DNA of 64,000 nt, taken from positions 1-64,000 of the forward strand of contig CAIMBE010000076.1 of NCBI GenBank assembly GCA_903839085.1. The letters are read 5' to 3'. The notes under the pieces were generated by a model, which searched no databases, was not told the origin of the DNA, and saw nothing but the letters and a program-made list of their open reading frames with translations. Below are positions 7,247-16,009 of the stretch, piece after piece. Position numbers and translations under genes: made by a program. Positions within the stretch are counted from its first letter, which is position 1; every line of letters begins with the position of its first letter. Origin of the DNA: an uncultured beta proteobacterium (GTDB lineage: Bacteria > Pseudomonadota > Gammaproteobacteria > Burkholderiales > Burkholderiaceae_C).

Positions 7247-10004
7247 CCAGAATGGCGGTGCGCACGCGATCAGGTGTGGCTGGAATGTGCCGCACGCGCA
7301 CCCCCACCGCATCGTGGATCGCATTGAGGATGGCTGGTGCGGTTGCCACCAGCGCCGGCTCGCCCACCCCCTTGGCGCCAAAGGGTCCGAGCGGCTCGTT
7401 GTCTTCCACAATGTGCACGCTGATCGGCGGGATGTCACCGACCGTCGGGATCACGTAATCATGCAGGTTGTCGGTGCGGCCACTGATGTACTCTTCCATC
7501 AGGGCCAGACCCAGGCCCTGCGCCACGCCACCGTGAATCTGCCCTTCGACCTGGGTCGGATTGATGGCACGTCCAACGTCATGCGCCGCATGAATGTGCA
7601 GCACCCGAACGGTGCCGAGTTCAATGTCGACCTCCACTTCGGCAATCTGGGCGGCAAAACCATAAGTCGCATAGGGCACGCCCTGGCCGTCGGCATCGAG
7701 CACCACCGTTGGCGGATTGAAGTGGCCCCGGCCCAGGAAAACATCACCCCGATCGCTGGCCGGCAGACGGCTCAGATCAAGCTGACGTTCGACACCTTCG
7801 TCGACGCCGCAAAGGCTGCCTGCGTTCAGGCTCAGGCTGGCGTCTGGCCCCAGACCCAGCGCCCGCAGCAACTGGCGCCGAAGATCCTCGCCGGCGAATC
7901 TGGCAGCGTTGCCGGAAACGAAGGTCTGACGCGAGGCAGAGGATTTGCCCGCGTCCTCGGTAGAATCGGTGTCGCCCATGACCTGGTCGACCAGCGCCAC
8001 CGGCAGGCCCACCGCGTCGGCAAATATCTGGGGCAGGACTGTGCCACTGCCTTGCCCGATCTCCTGCGCGCCGTTGTACAGAAACAGCCGGCCATTGCGC
8101 CGCAGCGCAGCGGTCATGCTCGAGGGATTGGCGATCACGGTGTTGCCAATGCCGTACCACATGCTGGCAACGCCGGCACCACGGCGCAAGGGGCTGGCGC
8201 CGGTCTCGGCCCGGCTGTTGAAGGCCTGCGCCCCAGCCCGTGCCGCCTGCCACGCCGGGCGCAACACCTCCAGGCACTGAACCATGCCGACGCTGGCCGC
8301 CAGCACCTGTCCGGTGGCCGTCGGCTGGCCCACGCGGATGGCATTCATGAGCCTGAATTCGAGCTTGTCGAGGCCGACCTTTTGCGCCAGTTCGTCGAGC
8401 AACGCCTCGGTCACGATGTGCGCCTGCGGCACGCCGAAGCCGCGAAAGGCGCCAGAAATTGCGTTGTTGGTAAACACCGCCCGCGTCAACGCGCGCAGAT
8501 GGGGAACATAGTACGGCCCGGTGGAATGGACCGGGACGCGGTTGGCCACGGTAGCACCCCAGCTGGCGTAGGCACCGGTGTTGAAGTCGCCATGAAAATC
8601 GAGCGCGGTGAGCCGCCCCTGAGCGTCGCAGCCGTAGCGGGCACGAATGCGCGACGGGTGCCGCTTGGTGGTCGACTGCATTGATTCAGAGCGGCTGTAT
8701 ACCGTGCGCACGGGCCGCTTCAGATGCCACGCCGCCAGCGCCAGCAAGGGCTGGATCGAAACGTCGAGCTTGCCGCCAAAGCCACCGCCCACGGCCGACG
8801 GGACGATGTGCACGGCCTGCCTGGGCAGCTTGAGCACGCGCGCCACCTCGTCCCGGTCCATGACCGGTGTCTGGGTGCAGGCGAAGATGCGCAGGCGCTG
8901 CTCTCCGTCCTGCTCGAATACTTCGGCGTAACCCGCCTCGGGCTCGATATAGGCATGCTCGACATAGCTGGTCCGGTATTCATCCTCCGCCACAAAGGCC
9001 GATTGCGCCAGATTGCCGGGGGCGTCGCCCTTGACCACACGGCCGCGGCACAGCACGTTCTCGGGTGCAAAGTCGTGCAGGAGATGACCGGTCGCCGTCA
9101 GCGCCTTTTCGCTGGTGTCGAGCGCCTCCTCCACCTGCCAGTGAATCGGGATGTCGCTCTCTGCAATCGCCTTCACCGCGTCCATCTCGCCCACGATGAG
9201 CAGCACGGCCTCGCCGCGCATGCGCACGTGGCCGTCGGCGAGCACCGGCTGATCCTTGGGTTCGGGAAAGACCGCGAAACTGTTTTCCGGCACATCGGCC
9301 GCACTGAAGACGGCCATAACCTGCGGATGGCGGCGCTTGAAAGCCGCCAGGTCACCCAGCGCAAAGGTGGCCCTTGCATGCGGCGAGCGCACCGTGCGCA
9401 GCCACAGGCAGTCGGCCGGGTACTGGTCGGCGCCGAACTTCTCGGCGCCGCTGACCTTGGCGTTGCCGTCGAGCCGGACCAGCCGTGCGCCGACCGCCTG
9501 CCCCGCCGCCGGCGCGGGCAGATCGAACTTGCCATGCGCAACGGCGAGCACCGCCTCGATGATCTTGCGGTAGCCGGTGCAACGACACAGCACGCCGGCA
9601 AGCCCGTCCTGAACCTGCTGCTCGGTCGGGTCGGAATGGCGCCGGAGCACGTCGGCTGCGGCCATCAGCATGCCCGGCGTGCAGATCCCGCACTGCGAAG
9701 CACCGTGCGCCAGAAAGGCCTGCTGCAGCCGGCTGAGCTTGCCGTCGCAGGCCAGGCCCTCGACCGTGGTCACGTCCCGACCTGCACACTGGGCCACGGC
9801 CGTGATGCACGAGCAGATCTGCTGGCCATCGAGCAACACGGTGCACGCGCCACAGTCGCCGGAGTGGCACCCGACCTTGGTGCCGGTCAGGCCCAGATCG
9901 TCGCGCAGCAGGTCCGACAGGCGTTTGGCCGGGTCGGCGAGAACCTCGACCGCCTTGCCGTTGAGGTTCAGACGGATCTTCCGCATGGCGGCGGTCTTAT
10001 TCAT
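7107..10004 (-). CDS. Molybdenum hydroxylase (xanthine dehydrogenase family), fused 2Fe-2S and molybdopterin-binding subunits
   Basis: N-terminus MRKIRLNLNGKAVEVLADPAKRLSDLLRDDLGLTGTKVGCHSGDCGACTVLLDGQ (2x[2Fe-2S] domain) followed by a xanthine dehydrogenase large-subunit-like Mo domain (PSAVGGGFGGKLD, GAFRGFGVPQ, GQGSGTVLPQI). Confidence 0.9.
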   Translation of the reverse strand: MNKTAAMRKIRLNLNGKAVEVLADPAKRLSDLLRDDLGLTGTKVGCHSGDCGACTVLLDGQQICSCITAVAQCAGRDVTTVEGLACDGKLSRLQQAFLAHGASQCGICTPGMLMAAADVLRRHSDPTEQQVQDGLAGVLCRCTGYRKIIEAVLAVAHGKFDLPAPAAGQAVGARLVRLDGNAKVSGAEKFGADQYPADCLWLRTVRSPHARATFALGDLAAFKRRHPQVMAVFSAADVPENSFAVFPEPKDQPVLADGHVRMRGEAVLLIVGEMDAVKAIAESDIPIHWQVEEALDTSEKALTATGHLLHDFAPENVLCRGRVVKGDAPGNLAQSAFVAEDEYRTSYVEHAYIEPEAGYAEVFEQDGEQRLRIFACTQTPVMDRDEVARVLKLPRQAVHIVPSAVGGGFGGKLDVSIQPLLALAAWHLKRPVRTVYSRSESMQSTTKRHPSRIRARYGCDAQGRLTALDFHGDFNTGAYASWGATVANRVPVHSTGPYYVPHLRALTRAVFTNNAISGAFRGFGVPQAHIVTEALLDELAQKVGLDKLEFRLMNAIRVGQPTATGQVLAASVGMVQCLEVLRPAWQAARAGAQAFNSRAETGASPLRRGAGVASMWYGIGNTVIANPSSMTAALRRNGRLFLYNGAQEIGQGSGTVLPQIFADAVGLPVALVDQVMGDTDSTEDAGKSSASRQTFVSGNAARFAGEDLRRQLLRALGLGPDASLSLNAGSLCGVDEGVERQLDLSRLPASDRGDVFLGRGHFNPPTVVLDADGQGVPYATYGFAAQIAEVEVDIELGTVRVLHIHAAHDVGRAINPTQVEGQIHGGVAQGLGLALMEEYISGRTDNLHDYVIPTVGDIPPISVHIVEDNEPLGPFGAKGVGEPALVATAPAILNAIHDAVGVRVRHIPATPDRVRTAILAMIENSMNHDSPDRHREELGDAAIQEVRGHGLPRYARSDVLLRGSR

Positions 10005-10845
10005 GGATTGCCTCTTCGATGGCGCGCCTGACCAGCGTCAGCGCTGCATCACGCCGGTAAGCTGCGCTGCCGCGCACGTCGTCTATCGGGCTGAGCACCT
10101 GCAAGTCCTGCGCTTCTGCCAGAGCCGACAACCCACTGGTCGCATGCCGGCCCATCAACTTTTGTTCGAGGCTGCGCAGACGTCGCGCCACTTCGGAGCA
10201 GGAGCCCACCGCAATGCCGGCGTGGCTGATGTTGCCCTCAGCATCGGTATCAATCAGCACCGCGACCATGGCGATCGAGATCACCAGATAGCGCCGGTTG
10301 CCGAGCTTGAGAAAGCTCGAGCGTGCGCGCTCGCGCCGGGGCACCAGAATGGCTGTCACCAGCTCCCCGGGCGAGCGAGCAGTGCGCCGGTTACCCAGCA
10401 CAAACTCGTTCAGTGGCACGCAGCGCCGCCCCGCGAGTGAGGCCAGTTCGACCTGCGCATCCATCGTCAGCAGCACCGCAACACCGTCTGCCGATGGCGA
10501 GGCATTGCAGACGTTGCCGGCCAGCGTGCCCATGTTCTGCACCTGGATGCCACCGATGTCGCAGGCCGCCTGTTGCAGACCACGAAATTGCGCCGGCAAT
10601 GTGGCACGCGCAATCTGGCTCCAGGTCACGGTAGCACCAAGGCGCCATTGCGCTCCTTCGTCCTGCAGGGTTCGCAGCTCGGGTAGCGCCGTGATATCCA
10701 GCACCGATTCGGTAATGGCCTGCCCGCTGCGCGCGGCGTAGAAGTCGGTGCCGCCGGCCAGAATCGTCAGCGGCTGGTTTGCCAGCGCACTCAAGGCTTC
10801 ATCCAGGCTCTTGGGCCTGAGATAAACGCAAGTCGTGCTGGTCAA
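9997..10845 (-). CDS. FAD-binding (medium) subunit of molybdenum hydroxylase
   Basis: MTSTTCVYLRPKSLDEALSALANQPLTILAGGTDFYAARSG...VQNMGTLAGNVCNASPSADGVAVLL; CoxM/XdhB-type FAD motifs; overlaps the Mo subunit start by 8 bp. Confidence 0.9.
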   Translation of the reverse strand: MTSTTCVYLRPKSLDEALSALANQPLTILAGGTDFYAARSGQAITESVLDITALPELRTLQDEGAQWRLGATVTWSQIARATLPAQFRGLQQAACDIGGIQVQNMGTLAGNVCNASPSADGVAVLLTMDAQVELASLAGRRCVPLNEFVLGNRRTARSPGELVTAILVPRRERARSSFLKLGNRRYLVISIAMVAVLIDTDAEGNISHAGIAVGSCSEVARRLRSLEQKLMGRHATSGLSALAEAQDLQVLSPIDDVRGSAAYRRDAALTLVRRAIEEAIHE

Positions 10846-10869
10846 TTCAGGCGCCTCCGGTCGAACCTA

Positions 10870-11042
10870 TTGATGTTTTCGGAATTCAAGACACCTTCTT
10901 TCGTCATCGCGAGGCCCTGAGCAGAACGTCACTGCGAGCGTCGCGCGGCAGTCCATGGCTCCACACTGCCTGGATTGCCGCGTCGCCAAGCTCCTCGCAA
11001 TGACGATCCAGACCGTCATGGTTTGTGGAATTTTCAACCATG
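10870..11042. repeat. ~173-bp direct repeat B (contains REP-like element, copy 5)
   Basis: TTGATGTTTTCGGAATTCAAGACACC...CTGAGCAGAACGTCACTGCGAGCGTCGCGCGGCAGTCCATGG...; same orientation as 7074-7246. Confidence 0.9.
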
Positions 11043-12236
11043 CGCCGCGCCCAGCACCACGGGGATTTCGGTGGCCGGTGGCGTGTTGCGGCTGCGTCCG
11101 CAGCGCACGATGCCGTCAATCATGACCATGCCGACACCTGGGATATCGCCCAGTGCAATGCTGTCGAGGAGGTCGCGCCCGGCTGAATGCTGCGCCTTGT
11201 CCATGAACACAAAGTCGGCGGCGCGCCCGACCTCGATCAGACCGCAATTCAGATTGCGCAGGCGCGCCGTGTTGCCGGTGGCGAAGCAGAACACCAGTTC
11301 CGCCGGAATCCGGCCCAGGCTCGACAACAGGGCCACCATGCGCAGGATGCCCAGCGGTTGCACACCCGAGCCTGCCGGGCCATCGGTGCCCAGAATCACG
11401 CGATGCGGACACTTGAGCTCAAGCGCGGCCCGCGCCGCTGAGATGGCCACTTTTTCGTTGCCGTTGTGAACGATTTCGATGGCCCGCGACGACTTTTCGC
11501 ACAACTCGCAGACATGGGCCTCCGACAGGGCGGTGTGCCCGCCGTTGATGTGGCCGATGACGTCGGCGTCGGCCTCGAGCACCACGTCCTTGTCGATCAG
11601 GCCGGAGCCGGGAATGGAGGGACCGCCGGTATGAATCGTGCTCTGGATGCCGTACTTGCGGGCCCAGCGAACCATCTCCGCAGCCTCATAGCCGGCCTTG
11701 ACTGAGCCCAGCCCGACCTCGCCCAGCAGCGTCACGCCCGCATCGGCCAGGTCTTTGAAGTCCTGCTCGACCATGCCCTTTTCGATGATGGGAGCGCCGG
11801 CCAGCACCTTGACGCCGCCGGGCCGGAAATTGTCGAACGCACGCTGCGCGGTGATCGCCAGCGCCTTCAGGCCCACGATGTCCTTGGGGCGACCGGGCAG
11901 ATGCACTTCGCCGGCCGAGATCATGGTGGTGACGCCACCGTTCATGGTGGAGTCGATCCAGCCGGTCTGGTTCTGCCGTGGTGTCCAGTCGCCAAAGACG
12001 GGATGAACGTGGCTGTCGATCAGGCCCGGTGCAAGGCAGGTGCGCCGGGCATCGATCACGGTGTGGGCCTGCGCGGTGTCGCAGTCCGCCTCCTTGCCGA
12101 CTGCGACGATCAGTCCGTCGCTCACGACCACGGTGTCGGCGTCCAGGATCGGCCGGTCGATGTCACCCGAGAGCAGCAGGCCAATGTTCCTGATGACAAC
12201 TTTGCCGGACTTTTCGGTCGGCATTGCAGCAGCCAT
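11034..12236 (-). CDS. Amidohydrolase, enamidase-like (tetrahydro-6-oxonicotinate ring opening)
   Basis: VIDARRTCLAPGLIDSHVHPVFGDWTPRQNQTGWIDSTMNGGVTTMISAGEVHLPGRPKD; HxH metal motif, ring-opening amidohydrolase; co-located with a 6-hydroxynicotinate reductase-like gene. Confidence 0.8.
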   Translation of the reverse strand: MAAAMPTEKSGKVVIRNIGLLLSGDIDRPILDADTVVVSDGLIVAVGKEADCDTAQAHTVIDARRTCLAPGLIDSHVHPVFGDWTPRQNQTGWIDSTMNGGVTTMISAGEVHLPGRPKDIVGLKALAITAQRAFDNFRPGGVKVLAGAPIIEKGMVEQDFKDLADAGVTLLGEVGLGSVKAGYEAAEMVRWARKYGIQSTIHTGGPSIPGSGLIDKDVVLEADADVIGHINGGHTALSEAHVCELCEKSSRAIEIVHNGNEKVAISAARAALELKCPHRVILGTDGPAGSGVQPLGILRMVALLSSLGRIPAELVFCFATGNTARLRNLNCGLIEVGRAADFVFMDKAQHSAGRDLLDSIALGDIPGVGMVMIDGIVRCGRSRNTPPATEIPVVLGAAHG

Positions 12237-12337
12237 GGCGGACTCCTTTGTTGCCGGTGCAGCCGTTGCAGTACTCCCCCCGGTGCGCCGTTTTGGTTAA
12301 GTGTTTACAACATTCAGTGTAGCAGAGCAGGGCGCGC

Positions 12338-13021
12338 TCAGGCCGGTGCCACGACGCGCAGGACGGCGTCGGTGACGAAGCGCTCCCAGTGCGACAGGGC
12401 GGCCGCGGCCTCAAGGTCCTGGCCCAGGAAGGCCGACAGCGTGAAGCGGTTGGACAGGTAGAAGTAGCACAGCGATGCGATCGTCAGGTAGACATCGCGT
12501 GCCTGCACGTCGGCGCGAAAAACGCCCTTGCCGACGCCGCTCGTCAGCACCTGCTCCAGGATCGAGATCGCGGCGGTCGAATAGTCTCGGGCCCGCATCG
12601 ACTTTGAAATATGCTTGCCGCGGTGCAGGTTTTCGCTGTTGAGCAGGGTGATGAATTCCGGGTGCTTCTGGTAGTAGTTCCAGGTGAACAGCACCACGGT
12701 CTTGAGCGACTCGACCGGCTGCTCCCGATTCAGATCGACCTTGGCTTCGGCTTCGCAGAAGCGGCGGTAGATCTCCTCGAGCGCGGCAATGAACAACCCT
12801 TCCTTGCTGCCGAAGTAGTAATAGATCATGCGGTCATAGGACCTGGCCGCTTTCGATATCTTCTCGACGCGCCCGCCTGCAAAACCGGACTTGGCAAAGA
12901 CCTTGATCGCCGCTTTCAGGATGCTCTCGCGCGTCGCCTGCGCCGCCAGCTCGCGCGCGCCGGGACGCTTGACGGACGCGGCCGACTTGCTGTTCCTGGC
13001 TTGGGGCACGGTGGTGGCCAC
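12338..13021 (-). CDS. TetR/AcrR family transcriptional regulator
   Basis: ELAAQATRESILKAAIKVFAKSGFAGGRVEKISKAARSYDRMIYYYFGSKEGLFIAALEEIY; GTG start. Confidence 0.9.
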   Translation of the reverse strand: MATTVPQARNSKSAASVKRPGARELAAQATRESILKAAIKVFAKSGFAGGRVEKISKAARSYDRMIYYYFGSKEGLFIAALEEIYRRFCEAEAKVDLNREQPVESLKTVVLFTWNYYQKHPEFITLLNSENLHRGKHISKSMRARDYSTAAISILEQVLTSGVGKGVFRADVQARDVYLTIASLCYFYLSNRFTLSAFLGQDLEAAAALSHWERFVTDAVLRVVAPA

Positions 13022-13320
13022 GACTCAGGCTCTCGGCTCAGGCACTGGCACGCAGTGGCGCCAGGCAGCCCTTGATCTGGTCCGAGCGAGGGTGCGGTGC
13101 CAGCCGGCGCAGCTCTTCGATGTGGGCGATGACGGGCATGAGGGTCTCCTGGGTCGATCGGTGTCGCAAATCTCCCCGCATGTTAAACGCTGGCCCGATC
13201 GGGCTTGCAGGGCGCGAGCGCGCGCCGCCGCGGACCTGGGCGCAGGGCCCGGGTCGAACAAAGCGGATCGGGAAAAAAGCCCATCTCATACAATGCTGCT
13301 CAAACTGTAGGAGTGAAAAC

Positions 13321-13713
13321 ATGACCATACTGGTAGCTTATGCGCCACGTCCGGAGGGGCAGGCGGCCTTGGAAAAGGGCTTGGAAATTGCGGGACGTCG
13401 CAAGGAGCGGTTGGTGGTTGTCAACGCCAGTCCGGGCGGGCGCCAGGAAGACCCGTCGATGGCCGACGTGCAGGACGTGGAGCGCGTCGAGCAATTGCTC
13501 GCCAGTTCCGGCGTGGAGGCCGAATTCAAGCAGTTTGTGCGGGGCAAGAGCGCCGTGGCGGAGATCGAGGGGCTGGTCGACTCTCTGGGCGTCACCCTGC
13601 TGATCATCGGCCTGCGCAAACGCACGGCGGTCGGCAAGCTCATTCTGGGCAGCGTGGCGCAGGAGATCCTGCTCTCGGTGGCCTGCCCGGTGCTGGCCGT
13701 CAAGGCCAACTAG
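13321..13713 (+). CDS. Universal stress protein (UspA family)
   Basis: MTILVAYAPRPEGQAALEKGLEIAGRRKERLVVVNAS...LLIIGLRKRTAVGKLILGSVAQEILLSVACPVLAVKAN; UspA ATP-binding motif. Confidence 0.9.
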   Translation: MTILVAYAPRPEGQAALEKGLEIAGRRKERLVVVNASPGGRQEDPSMADVQDVERVEQLLASSGVEAEFKQFVRGKSAVAEIEGLVDSLGVTLLIIGLRKRTAVGKLILGSVAQEILLSVACPVLAVKAN

Positions 13714-13720
13714 GTTTCAG

Positions 13721-15934
13721 TCAAGCCGCAGCGCCGGCCTGCCCGCCGGTCGCGCGCCAGGCGCGCAGATGCCTGAGCAGCATCGGTATCGCCAGCGCCG
13801 CGCCGATCAGGGTCGGCGTCAGTCCGGGTGCGATCAGGAGGATCGCCGCCACAAAGCAGAGGTATTGCTCCCAGCGTTTCATTTCGACCAGGAAGTACCT
13901 CGACAGCGCTGCCGCCAGCATCGTGATGCCCAGCACGCAACCGGTGAAAGTGACGACGAAGTCGTACCAGGTGAAGCCCTTGGCCACCAGCAGCAGCGAG
14001 GGTGAAAAGACAAAGACGAACGGCACCAGCGCCTTGGCCATGCCCAGGCGAAAGGCGGTGTTGCCGGTCTTGAACGGATCGCTGCCGGCCATGCCGGCGG
14101 CGGCGTAGGCGGCCAACGCGACCGGCGGCGTGATGTCGGCGAGCACGCCGTAATAGAAGACGAAGAAGTGCGCCACCAGCGGCTCGACACCGAGTTGCAC
14201 CAGCGTCGGCGCCGCGACCGACACCATGATGATGTAGGTGGCCGTGGTCGGGATGCCGCAGCCCATCAGAACGCAGACGATCGCGGTCATGGCCAAAGCG
14301 CAGAGCAGGGTCATCGACTGGGTGCTGGCCAGAGCGGCCGGAATCACCCAGGCCAGACCGCCGGCCATGCTTTGCGCCGCGCTGGTGATGATGAAGCTGA
14401 TCTTGAAGCCAACGCCGGTCAGCGTCACGACACCGATCACGATGCCGACGGTGGCCGCCGCGGCGCCAACGGCGAGCGCGTACTTGGCGCCGGTCTCGAA
14501 AGCTTCGATCAGTGCCGCGTGGTTGAGCCGGCCGCGGATGCCCGCAAGCCTCGAGACCGTGATCTCTGTCAACACGGCCAGCGCAAAAAGCGCCAGCTTG
14601 ATTTGCGCGTTGTGTTCGCCGTAGTCGCCAAAGGCAATCGCCAGCAGCAAGCCATGCAGACCCAGCAGCATGGCCCAGTTCTTGACGCCGTTGCCCTGGG
14701 TGGCGGTTGACAGGCCGACGATGGCGCAGGAACTGATCCCCACAAAAGCCGCCAGATAGGGGGTGCGTCCGGAGGTCAGAATGCTGATCAGCAGCAGCAG
14801 CGGAATCAGCGTCGGCCAGCGCATCTTGAGCGAGGCCTTGAGCTTGGGCATCTCGTCCGCGCTCAGGCCGCGCAGCCCATAGCGCTTGGCTTCGAAGTGG
14901 ACCTGCATGAAGACGCCAAAGAAGTGCATGAAGGCGGGCACCACCGAGGCGGCAATGATGGTCTGGTAGGGCACGTTCAGAAACTCGATCATCAGGAACG
15001 CCGCCGCACCCAGCACCGGCGGCGTGATCTGGCCACCGGTGGACGAGGCCGCCTCCACCGCCGCGGCGAAGTGGCGCTGGTAGCCGACGCGGATCATGGC
15101 GGGAATCGTGAGCGAACCCACCGTGACCGCGTTGGCGACCGAGGAGCCGCTCAGCATGCCGAACATGGCCGAGCCGAAGACGCTGACCTTGGCCGGACCG
15201 CCCGCATAGCGTCCGGCGATGCTGGCAGCGAGGTCGAGAAAAAGCTGACCCAGCCCGACCCTTGTTGCCAGCACGCCAAACAGCACGAAGTGGAAAACGT
15301 AGGTGGCGACGACGCCCACCGCAATGCCGTAGATGCCCTGGCTGGTCAGGTACTGGTGGTTGATCATCTGGCTCCAGCTCGCGCCCGCGTGCTGCAGCAG
15401 GCCCGGAAAGACGGGGCCGAGCATGGCATAGGCGGTAAAGCCGATCGCAATCAGCGGCAGCGGCCAGCCCATGCAGCGGCGCGTTGCCTCCAGCAGCGTC
15501 AAGAACAGGATCGTGCCGAACAGCACATCCCACTGGCTCGGGTTGCCGACGCGAAAGGCAATGTCGTCAAAGACGTAGGGGATGTAGAGCACGCTGGCCG
15601 CGCAGCACAGGCCCAGCAGCCAGTCGGTGAGCGGCACGCCGCCGGGTGTCCACCATGAATTGCGTGGCGCGCTGGCGGCCACTTTCTTGCTGCCGGCGAA
15701 CACCAGAAAGATCATGATCAGCACAAAGGCGAGGTGGACACTGCGGTGCGTGATTTCCTGCAGCAGGCCAAAACCAGCCGTGTAGTAATGAAAACACGAC
15801 AAGGCAATCAGCATCCACTTGACCAGCAGCGTGGCCGGCGGCACGGTCGGCCGAAAGCGCATCTCGGGGTCAAATTTCTCTTCCAACTCCTGCAGTTGCC
15901 GTTCGTCGGGCAGCGTGATGGCGGGGGTGTTCAT
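13721..15934 (-). CDS. TRAP transporter fused small/large permease (TAXI-type)
   Basis: 737 aa multi-TM protein; MLSGSSVANAVTVGSLTIPAMIRVGYQRHFAAAVEAASSTGGQITPPVLGAAAFLM is a TRAP 4TM/12TM hallmark. Confidence 0.92.
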   Translation of the reverse strand: MNTPAITLPDERQLQELEEKFDPEMRFRPTVPPATLLVKWMLIALSCFHYYTAGFGLLQEITHRSVHLAFVLIMIFLVFAGSKKVAASAPRNSWWTPGGVPLTDWLLGLCCAASVLYIPYVFDDIAFRVGNPSQWDVLFGTILFLTLLEATRRCMGWPLPLIAIGFTAYAMLGPVFPGLLQHAGASWSQMINHQYLTSQGIYGIAVGVVATYVFHFVLFGVLATRVGLGQLFLDLAASIAGRYAGGPAKVSVFGSAMFGMLSGSSVANAVTVGSLTIPAMIRVGYQRHFAAAVEAASSTGGQITPPVLGAAAFLMIEFLNVPYQTIIAASVVPAFMHFFGVFMQVHFEAKRYGLRGLSADEMPKLKASLKMRWPTLIPLLLLISILTSGRTPYLAAFVGISSCAIVGLSTATQGNGVKNWAMLLGLHGLLLAIAFGDYGEHNAQIKLALFALAVLTEITVSRLAGIRGRLNHAALIEAFETGAKYALAVGAAAATVGIVIGVVTLTGVGFKISFIITSAAQSMAGGLAWVIPAALASTQSMTLLCALAMTAIVCVLMGCGIPTTATYIIMVSVAAPTLVQLGVEPLVAHFFVFYYGVLADITPPVALAAYAAAGMAGSDPFKTGNTAFRLGMAKALVPFVFVFSPSLLLVAKGFTWYDFVVTFTGCVLGITMLAAALSRYFLVEMKRWEQYLCFVAAILLIAPGLTPTLIGAALAIPMLLRHLRAWRATGGQAGAAA

Positions 15935-15955
15935 GTTGGCCCTCGAAGCGGATGC

Positions 15956-15984
15956 AAAAAAAAACGGGCGGAGAGACCGCCCGT
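15956..15984 (-). terminator. Rho-independent terminator/attenuator between TAXI binding-protein gene and TRAP permease gene
   Basis: On the minus strand: ACGGGCGG-TCTCT-CCGCCCGT followed by a run of T; perfect 8-bp stem. Confidence 0.85.
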
Positions 15985-16009
15985 TGCCTGTCGACTTGAT
16001 GGTTCGGCG

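Noticed and set aside
13857-15533. 607-aa alternate-frame ORF within the TRAP permease gene (13710-15533 minus)
   Set aside because: Alternate frame of the well-supported 737-aa permease; the translation is low-complexity.
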